Positions 1 through 4,699 of a stretch of DNA of 5,285 bases are shown piece by piece. Under the pieces are notes generated by a model. That model had not been told where the DNA came from, made no database searches, and saw only the letters and a program-made list of their open reading frames with translations. This DNA is from Myxococcales bacterium (lineage in GTDB: Bacteria > Myxococcota_A > UBA9042 > PHBI01 > JAAZYN01), in contig JAAZYN010000298.1 of the NCBI GenBank assembly GCA_014239625.1, positions 1 to 5,285 of the forward strand, read 5' to 3'. The translations under genes were made by a program, and so were the position numbers. Within the stretch, counting starts at the first letter, position 1, and each line of letters starts with the position of its first letter.

Positions 1-802
1 TCAGCGCCTGCTGCTTGAGGATCGCGATGCTGTCCTGGGGCCGCTCGTGGTGCAACGCGATCAGCGCCAACAAGGTGTGGGCTCTAACGTTCTTCGGCGC
101 CTTGTCGACGAGCGTTTGGAGTTTCTTGCTGGCCACGATGAACTTGCGGTCGCTCACGATGTCGATGAGCGCCTCCCCCATCGTGGCCTGGGGATCGCCT
201 TTGACCTTGCCCAACACCTCCTTGAACAGCTGATCGCTGTCTTTGAAGTTGTATTTCTCGGCGAACAGGTGCCCCCAGAACACGCGGGCTTGGTGGAGGC
301 CAGGATCCGCCTTGACGGCGTCACCAAAGATCTGGCTCGCGTTCTTGAAATACTGGGTGAGCTGGAGCCCCACCCCGAGCCACATCAGCTGCCGCGCGCC
401 GGTCACCTTTCCGTCGTTCCAGTGGTCGGCCATGGCATCGAGAACTTCGACCGCTTGACGCTTTTGGCCGATGGCCAGCAGCACTCGTCCGAGCAACACG
501 CGAGCCTCGAAATCCATCGGGCTGCGCGCCACCAGCGGCCGAAGCCGCTGGATGACCGCGCGGTAATCGGAGCGCATGAAGTCCAACCGCCCCAGCAGGA
601 CCTCTCGCTCGTCTCGGAGGGCCTTCGGCGCACGCTTCTTCAGCGCCGCCGCTGCCTCGTCCAGGCGCCACCCCATGAGGTCGGCCCGCGCCGACTCCAG
701 CACCCGCCCCGGCCCGGAGCCCTTGGGGGCCGCCTGGGACGTCGCCGCCGGACCGACCAGCGTCAAGGCCAGCGCCAGCGACGCGACGCGACGCAGCGTC
801 AG
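1..802 (-). CDS. Exported tetratricopeptide-repeat protein, N-terminal part (runs off left edge)
   Basis: The reading frame stays open from position 802 to the left edge, giving 267 codons without a stop. With CTG at 802-800 as start, the product begins MTLRRVASLALALTLVG and continues to a TSQAAP cleavage region, a textbook Sec signal peptide with a likely cut after about residue 24. The mature part is alpha-helical with TPR-like units at roughly residues 48-77, 99-126, 138-168, 172-204, 205-236 and 240 onward. The clearest unit is around YFKNASQIFGDAVKADPG. TPR arrays are protein-binding scaffolds, so this is probably a periplasmic or envelope protein. In related bacteria such arrays can precede a peptidase domain, but any such domain would lie outside the window. 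The start overlaps the stop of the lipoprotein gene (CTGA), which suggests translational coupling. In-frame alternatives are TTG at 934 (adds 44 residues before the signal), TTG at 766, GTG at 703 and ATG at 676; the last three remove or break the signal peptide. The TPR fold is fairly sure, the exact start less so, and the function is unknown. Confidence 0.8.
   Translation of the reverse strand, partial: MTLRRVASLALALTLVGPAATSQAAPKGSGPGRVLESARADLMGWRLDEAAAALKKRAPKALRDEREVLLGRLDFMRSDYRAVIQRLRPLVARSPMDFEARVLLGRVLLAIGQKRQAVEVLDAMADHWNDGKVTGARQLMWLGVGLQLTQYFKNASQIFGDAVKADPGLHQARVFWGHLFAEKYNFKDSDQLFKEVLGKVKGDPQATMGEALIDIVSDRKFIVASKKLQTLVDKAPKNVRAHTLLALIALHHERPQDSIAILKQQAL
778..794. repeat. Short pentanucleotide repeat in the TPR signal-peptide region
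   Basis: GCGAC occurs three times in a row, followed by GC, between 9 and 25 bases into the TPR gene as read from the CTG. On the coding strand it gives the Arg-Arg-Val-Ala-Ser part of the signal peptide. A gain or loss of one unit would shift the frame, but I see no start codon in another frame that would make use of it. Confidence 0.4.
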
Positions 803-1290
803 AGCCCGGCTACGATCTTCCAGGCCCCGCTTTCCAGGGCGAAGTCCAGGCGGTTGTAGTTGTTTTGAACGTCGTGGCCGGCTCTGCCGCCCTCGACGAA
901 TTTGTACGTCGTGAAGTACTCGTAGGTGGCCCAAGCGCGCTCTCCGTCGACCTCGATACGACTCAGCAGGATGCGATACTGCACCGCTTTGATGTTCTGC
1001 TGAAGCTCCGGGAGCACGACGGTCTTCAGACGCTCGTAGCCGTAATCATCGTCGCGCGTGTCGGTGGTCCCGTTGTTTTCGTAGTAGTTACGACTCACGA
1101 GCTCCAGGATCTTTCCTGGCTCGCGGGACTCTATGGCGCGCTTGTACTTCATCACCACTTCGTAGAGCGCCCGGGTCTCGGGTGTCTCGGAGATCTTGGT
1201 GCCGGGCAGATAATTGCCGGCGCATGCGCTCGCCGCGAGGGCAGCCGCGACGACGAAGATGACCGAAAGCTGATGAGGACGCGCAATCAC
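799..1290 (-). CDS. Small lipoprotein with NTF2/SnoaL-like domain
   Basis: The gene encodes 163 residues from a GTG start with a good ribosome binding site nine bases upstream. The N-terminus is short and basic (MIARPHQL), followed by a hydrophobic stretch SVIFVVAAALAASAC. Cys23 is a likely lipidation site, although the -3 residue is Ala rather than the usual Leu. The mature part starts ALYEVVMKYKRAIES and contains an N-terminal helix pair, then beta strands such as AVQYRILLSRIEVDGERAW and a closing strand LESGAWKIVAGL. This order and length match the NTF2-like/SnoaL superfamily (cone-shaped alpha+beta fold, about 120 residues), whose members bind small ligands or act as structural modules. 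I see no conserved catalytic residues that would define a reaction. The frame stays open upstream to about 1608, but that extension lacks an export signal and overlaps the divergent gene, so GTG 1290 is preferred. It is the first gene of a probable two-gene operon with the TPR protein. The fold assignment is inference from pattern only. Confidence 0.82.
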   Translation of the reverse strand: MIARPHQLSVIFVVAAALAASACAGNYLPGTKISETPETRALYEVVMKYKRAIESREPGKILELVSRNYYENNGTTDTRDDDYGYERLKTVVLPELQQNIKAVQYRILLSRIEVDGERAWATYEYFTTYKFVEGGRAGHDVQNNYNRLDFALESGAWKIVAGL

Positions 1291-1299
1291 GTGGAGAAA

Positions 1300-1304
1300 C
1301 TCCT
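1300..1304 (-). promoter_or_regulatory. Ribosome binding site of the lipoprotein gene
   Basis: AGGAG on the minus strand lies nine bases before the GTG at 1290. It decides the start of the lipoprotein gene in favour of GTG over longer upstream versions. It is the only clear Shine-Dalgarno sequence in front of a gene in this window. Confidence 0.6.
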
Positions 1305-1322
1305 GATGACGACAGATAGAGC

Positions 1323-1352
1323 GGTGTAGCGCCGCGAACCCGGTATTGTCAA
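1323..1352 (-). promoter_or_regulatory. Candidate sigma70-type promoter of the lipoprotein/TPR operon
   Basis: A perfect -35 box TTGACA is read on the minus strand at 1352-1347. A weak -10 box TACACC lies at 1328-1323, with an 18-base spacer. Transcription would begin near 1316, leaving a leader of about 26 bases that contains the AGGAG site. The -35 match is exact, while the -10 matches only three of six consensus bases, so this is a reasonable but unproven call. Confidence 0.4.
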
Positions 1353-1400
1353 AGGAATCGAACAGGCGCCATAGCGGGTGAATTCCGTGCGCGCGTCGAG

Positions 1401-1406
1401 TATCGT
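1401..1406 (+). promoter_or_regulatory. Candidate -10 box just upstream of the MBL-fold gene
   Basis: TATCGT matches the TAnnnT pattern of a -10 element and ends eight bases before the ATG at 1415. A weak -35-like GTGAAT lies 17 bases further upstream (1378-1383). If used, the transcript would start at about 1413-1415 and be nearly leaderless, in keeping with the lack of a Shine-Dalgarno sequence. A competing arrangement is TTGTCA at 1346-1351 with CATAGC at 1370-1375, giving a leader of about 30 bases. Confidence 0.25.
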
Positions 1407-1414
1407 GCAGCGGT

Positions 1415-2545
1415 ATGCATCCCACGACTGTTTTTGGCCGCCTCGCTGCCACCCTGTTGCTCTTGATATCGGCACCCCAAGCGGGCTGTATCGACACCAC
1501 CATTCCCGATCTCAGCGGAGAGCTCGGCACCGGGCCCACAGCGGGCCGGTACTGCAGCCCTGACGACATCACGGAATTTCGCCCCAAGAGCCTTCGGCTG
1601 GACATCATCGACGTCGGTCAAGGCGACGCGATCCTCGTGCGGACGCCGTACGACGAGATCGAAGAGCTCGAGAGCGTGCACGTGTTGATCGACACTGGCT
1701 CGGCGGGGACGATCGCTGGGCACTCTCCCGGTGGCCAGGTGGTCGTCGACTACCTCAACGACCATGGCCACGAGCTGGGTCGCCCGCTGGACGCGCTCAT
1801 CATCACTCACGCCCATGAGGACCACTACGGCGGCATGCCGACCGTGATCGCCAACTTCCCGGTGTCGCGCTATGTGGATCCGGGCTTCGTGCCGAACACC
1901 AATGGCTTCGGCGGGGTCCGAAGCAGCGTCACCAGCGCCGTGTCCGCAGGTGGTGGCGCCATCGAGTCGCCTGCTACGAGCGCTCTGGGAGCCGCCCCCG
2001 TGCTGGTGGATCTGTTCGGCCCCATGGTGACTGCCCACCTGTTGTGGGCCAGTGAAGAGCCCCCGTCAGGCAACACCAGCAACCCCGCGGGCACCGATAT
2101 CAACAACACGAGCGTCGTCATCTCGCTCTCTTATGGAGGACGGCGGGTGCTGCTCATGGGCGACGCCGAGGCGGAGGTCGAGGCGCTGCTGGTCCAAAAG
2201 GCCAACGCCGGGGAGCTGGCGCTCGTGGCGGACGTCTTGAAGGTAGGGCACCACGGATCGGACACGGCGTCGTCCGAGGAGTTCATCGACGCGGTGTTCA
2301 AGGAGGGCTTCGTGGACGTCAACACTTACGCGGCCATCAGCAGCGGCGTCCGAAACTTCAGCGGCACCCAGCTGCCCACGGCCGAGACCGTCGAGCGGCT
2401 CAACGAACGGCTCGACCAGTTCCATCTGCTGTCCACCGAGCACCTGGACCGTGGCAAAAAGAGCAGCGGCGAGGAGCATGGCGATGATCACATCGTCATC
2501 ACCATCGACGAGGACGGCACCGTGACCGCCTGCTATGGTAGCTAG
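1415..2545 (+). CDS. Secreted ComEC/Rec2-type metallo-beta-lactamase-fold hydrolase
   Basis: The 376-residue product starts MHPTTVFGRLAATLLLLISA, an export signal. Cys25 (QAGC) could be lipidated, but the -3 residue Gln is atypical. The MBL-fold domain begins at residue 60. It shows DVGQGDAILV (66-75), LIDTG (91-95), the metal-binding THAHEDHYGG (His132, His134, Asp136, His137), NNTSVVISLSYGG (230-242), LLMGDAE with Asp250, and LKVGHHGSD with His279/His280. This motif set, above all DVGQGD and VGHHGS, is typical of the hydrolase domain of the DNA-uptake protein ComEC and its stand-alone relatives, which are thought to act on nucleic acids or phosphoesters. The ComEC transmembrane channel is absent. 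The only His between motif 2 and the GDAE motif is His208, so the third metal ligand is uncertain. The C-terminus is acidic. The ATG is preferred because no other start fits the signal peptide; there is no clear Shine-Dalgarno sequence. The gene stands alone, divergent from the lipoprotein operon. Family assignment is firm; the substrate is not known. Confidence 0.93.
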   Translation: MHPTTVFGRLAATLLLLISAPQAGCIDTTIPDLSGELGTGPTAGRYCSPDDITEFRPKSLRLDIIDVGQGDAILVRTPYDEIEELESVHVLIDTGSAGTIAGHSPGGQVVVDYLNDHGHELGRPLDALIITHAHEDHYGGMPTVIANFPVSRYVDPGFVPNTNGFGGVRSSVTSAVSAGGGAIESPATSALGAAPVLVDLFGPMVTAHLLWASEEPPSGNTSNPAGTDINNTSVVISLSYGGRRVLLMGDAEAEVEALLVQKANAGELALVADVLKVGHHGSDTASSEEFIDAVFKEGFVDVNTYAAISSGVRNFSGTQLPTAETVERLNERLDQFHLLSTEHLDRGKKSSGEEHGDDHIVITIDEDGTVTACYGS

Positions 2546-2902
2546 CTGCCTTCGTGCGAGGGCGCGGGGCTGGCGTGCGCGCATCGACGCCGGACGAACG
2601 CAGTCAAGGCGCAAGCAAGCGCGCAAGCACTCGTGTCGGAAGTGTTCAGCCAGCTCGCCGGCGCCCTGTGCCGAGCGCCCCGCCGCCGCGCACGGGGCGC
2701 TCTCGGCCCGGCTCTGGGTTGCTCCTCCTCGAGCTGGCGCTGCCAGCCCGTTGCGGTCGCGCCTTGAAGCGACCCGAGACGCTCCCGAATGACGCCACAC
2801 GCCCTCCCACGCAGGACACGAGCCAGGGCCCTCCCTGGTTGGGGTGCGATCCCTGGCGCGGCGGCGCTTACCCGCGTGACCTCCCGTCGGCTGGCGTGAC
2901 GT
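2546..2902. other. Gene-free, GC-rich intergenic stretch with hairpins
   Basis: No convincing gene is seen on either strand. Open frames here give Arg/Pro/Ala-rich translations with no domain or signal, typical of GC-rich shadows. The stretch holds a strong hairpin (2673-2702), a GCTGGC/GCCAGC stem with a three-base loop (2733-2747) and a CCAGGG/CCCTGG stem with a four-base loop (2823-2838). A ten-base direct repeat GGCTGGCGTG occurs at 2568-2577 and again at 2889-2898, close to the next gene's start. I find no convincing promoter for the epimerase gene in it. Confidence 0.6.
2673..2702 (+). terminator. Strong GC-rich hairpin, possible terminator of the MBL-fold gene
   Basis: GAGCGCCCCG and its exact complement CGGGGCGCTC form a ten-base-pair stem around a ten-base loop. 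It lies about 130 bases after the stop at 2545. There is no run of T after it, so it is not a standard intrinsic terminator. It could be a T-less terminator, an RNA-stabilising 3' structure, or chance in GC-rich DNA. Confidence 0.35.
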
Positions 2903-3919
2903 ATGCCGAATAGGCCCGCCCGAGGCCTCCCGGACAAGGCGCTGGTCACCGGAGCCAGTGGTTTCATCGGCAGCCATGTCGCGCGCCAGCTGGTGGAAGC
3001 GGGCGTTGATCTGCGATGCCTCGTGCTCCCGAACGACCGCGCGCTGTACTTGCAGGGTGTAGACTACGAACGTGTAGACGGCGACCTCAGCGACCCCGAC
3101 GCGCTGCGCGACGCGATGCGGGGCTGCGAGGTCGTGTTTCACCTGGCTGCGATCTATGCCCTCTGGTTGCCGCGCCGCGAGGAGATGTTCGAGGTCAACG
3201 TCGAAGGCACCGTCAACGTCATGAGAGCCGCTCGCGCCGCGGGGGTGAGGCGGGTTGTCCACACGAGCTCGACGGCGGCCGTCGGCCACCGGGCCGGGCG
3301 CGACCTGAGTGACGAGGCGACCCAGTTCAACGATTGGTCGGTGGCCAATGACTATATCCTGAGCAAGTACATGAGCGAGCTCGAGGCGCTGAGTCACCAT
3401 CGGGATGGCCTCGAGGTGGTGGCGGTCAACCCTGGGTTTCCTCTGGGCTCCAACGATCGAAGCCCAACGCCGACGGGCAAGCTGGTGGCGGACCTCCTGA
3501 CAGGGCGGCTCCCTTTTATCATCGAGGGCGGGCTCAACGCCGTCGCCGTCAAAGACGTGGCAGCCGGTCATCTGCTAGCCGCTACCCACGCCACGCCCGG
3601 CCAGCGTTACATCCTTGGCGGACACAACATCACGTTCCGGCAACTCGCCGAAGCGATCGCCGCGGTGACGGGCGGAAAGCCGCCGCGCCTGGCGCTCCCC
3701 ACCTCGATGGTGAAGGCGTGGGGCTGGGTGAACGAAAAGTGGGCCGCTGGAGTCTCCAAGGCCGAGCCCAGCGCCACCCACAAGGCGGCGTCCTACATGG
3801 CGGGCCGCTACGTCTGGTTCTCCAACGCCAAGGCTCGGCGCGATCTGGGATGGAGCGTCTCACCGTTGAGCGAGGCGGTCCGGGCCAGCGTCGAGTGGTT
3901 CAGGCATTTTCCGGTGTAG
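2903..3919 (+). CDS. NAD-dependent epimerase/dehydratase, HpnA-like (extended SDR family)
   Basis: The 338-residue product is a cytosolic extended short-chain dehydrogenase/reductase. The nucleotide-binding motif TGASGFIGSH is at residues 16-25, with GDL at 60-62 and HLAAIY at 80-85. TSS is at 121-123 and the catalytic YxxxK is Tyr151/Lys155. Later stretches, NPGFPLG, SPTPTGKL, EGGLNAVAVKDVAAGHLLAA and RYILGGHNITFRQL, closely follow the hopanoid-associated sugar epimerase family HpnA. Such enzymes use NAD(P) to alter nucleotide sugars or related substrates. Length is normal for the family. An in-frame TGA nine to seven bases before the ATG at 2903 fixes this as the earliest start; no clear Shine-Dalgarno sequence precedes it. 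No hopanoid gene is seen nearby, so a hopanoid role is not supported by context. A dihydroflavonol-reductase-like activity on another substrate is an alternative. The family is nearly certain, the substrate is unknown. Confidence 0.95.
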   Translation: MPNRPARGLPDKALVTGASGFIGSHVARQLVEAGVDLRCLVLPNDRALYLQGVDYERVDGDLSDPDALRDAMRGCEVVFHLAAIYALWLPRREEMFEVNVEGTVNVMRAARAAGVRRVVHTSSTAAVGHRAGRDLSDEATQFNDWSVANDYILSKYMSELEALSHHRDGLEVVAVNPGFPLGSNDRSPTPTGKLVADLLTGRLPFIIEGGLNAVAVKDVAAGHLLAATHATPGQRYILGGHNITFRQLAEAIAAVTGGKPPRLALPTSMVKAWGWVNEKWAAGVSKAEPSATHKAASYMAGRYVWFSNAKARRDLGWSVSPLSEAVRASVEWFRHFPV

Positions 3920-4034
3920 CGGCGGCCGCTGGGGATAGCCCGTGGCCTCTTTGGGGCACCGGGTGCAGTGACATCCGGAGCGTCCGCGTGGCGGTCAGAC
4001 GAACCGAATTCTGGCGGTGTCGCCTCCTGTTGGG

Positions 4035-4040
4035 TATATC
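4035..4040 (+). promoter_or_regulatory. Candidate -10 box directly before the C39-like peptidase gene
   Basis: TATATC matches five of six bases of the TATAAT consensus and stands out in GC-rich surroundings. It ends seven bases before the ATG at 4048, so transcription would start at or one base before that codon. No Shine-Dalgarno sequence is present, which fits a leaderless transcript. The -35 region is poor (TGGCGG at 4012-4017). Confidence 0.4.
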
Positions 4041-4047
4041 TGGCCTC

Positions 4048-4698
4048 ATGCGACGTTCGCGCCCATCACAACCGTATCATCGCGCCGGGACGCTGATCCT
4101 GGGATGTGTGGTCGCGGCGCTGTGCATGGGCCCCCCACAGTCGGCCGAAGCCAAGCGGTACAAGCGCCAACGATTCAAGGGCGCCCGCGACATCGCGGTG
4201 ATCAAGATCGACACGGCGTACAGCCAAAAGGACGCGCGTTGGGCCCGAGACCGCGTAGGCGGGTCCAACGAGACGTTGCGCAAGGTCGGCTGCGTGGTGA
4301 CCAGCGTGGCCACGCTCTTTCGGCACATGGGGTTCGCGACCACGCCCAAGAAGCTCAACAACTATCTGCGGCAACACAAGGGGTACAACCGTCGTGGGTG
4401 GTTGCACTGGCTGAAGGCTCAGAAGATGACGGGCGACCGGGTGAAGCTGACCTACAACGGGGTCTTCAACGAACGGCGCTTGGACCGGATGCTGGCCAGA
4501 GGTGTCCCGGTCATCGTGAAGACCAGGAGCGTGCGGAACTCCATCCACTGGATGCTCGTGGTCGGTAAGCGCAAGCACCAGTACCTGGTTCACGACCCGC
4601 TGCATCGCCACGGCAGAGCGGTGACGTTCAGGCGAGTAGCCAAACGCATCTACCAGATGCGCATCTACGAGCCGGCCCCGAAGACGGCCCAGCGTTGA
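4048..4698 (+). CDS. Secreted, highly basic C39-like cysteine peptidase
   Basis: From ATG 4048 the product has 216 residues. It begins with an Arg-rich n-region (MRRSRPSQPYHR), a hydrophobic core TLILGCVVAALCMG and a SAEA-K cleavage site near residue 35. The mature part matches the peptidase C39-like (C39_2) fold: YSQKDARW with the oxyanion-type Gln60, GCVVTSVATL with nucleophile Cys82, PKKLNNYL, a GVPVIV strand at 152-157, HWMLVVG with His167 and VHDPL with Asp183. The Cys-His-Asp triad is thus intact. Family members are papain-like peptidases, often extracellular; no substrate is evident. The mature protein holds about 44 Lys/Arg against 10 Asp/Glu, an unusual charge that suggests binding to an acidic surface. 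The frame is open far upstream into the epimerase gene, and in-frame TTG 4030 or GTG 3988 are possible starts, but ATG 4048 gives the best signal peptide. The 128 bases after the epimerase gene and the TATATC box suggest separate transcription. Confidence 0.88.
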   Translation: MRRSRPSQPYHRAGTLILGCVVAALCMGPPQSAEAKRYKRQRFKGARDIAVIKIDTAYSQKDARWARDRVGGSNETLRKVGCVVTSVATLFRHMGFATTPKKLNNYLRQHKGYNRRGWLHWLKAQKMTGDRVKLTYNGVFNERRLDRMLARGVPVIVKTRSVRNSIHWMLVVGKRKHQYLVHDPLHRHGRAVTFRRVAKRIYQMRIYEPAPKTAQR

Positions 4699-4699
4699 C

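Noticed and set aside
47..859. A 270-codon plus-strand open frame opposite the TPR gene.
   Set aside because: The minus strand encodes a signal peptide and TPR units. The plus-strand translation is low-complexity and rich in Arg, Gln, His and Pro.
1291..1608. An upstream extension of the lipoprotein reading frame to an ATG at 1608.
   Set aside because: It would bury the lipoprotein signal, overlap the divergent MBL-fold gene, and ignore the AGGAG site before GTG 1290.
2568..2898. The ten-base direct repeat GGCTGGCGTG at both ends of the intergenic stretch, as possible insertion-site duplications.
   Set aside because: There are no terminal inverted repeats, transposase or remnant between the copies; chance is likely in such DNA.
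2542..2967. Small open frames on both strands of the 2546-2902 stretch.
   Set aside because: The translations are Arg/Ala/Pro-rich with no motif, signal peptide or ribosome binding site.
2066..3571. A 501-codon open frame on the minus strand, across the end of the MBL-fold gene, the intergenic stretch and most of the epimerase gene.
   Set aside because: It lies opposite two genes with clear family motifs, has no recognisable domain, and has the biased composition of a shadow frame in GC-rich DNA.
3917..3971. Small hairpins after the epimerase gene (AGCGG/CCGCT at about 3919-3931 and GCAC/GTGC near 3956-3966).
   Set aside because: The stems are only four or five base pairs with no T-run, which is expected by chance in GC-rich DNA.
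3718..4047. An upstream extension of the C39-like frame into the epimerase gene.
   Set aside because: The upstream part is a shadow of the epimerase gene. The signal peptide begins at ATG 4048.
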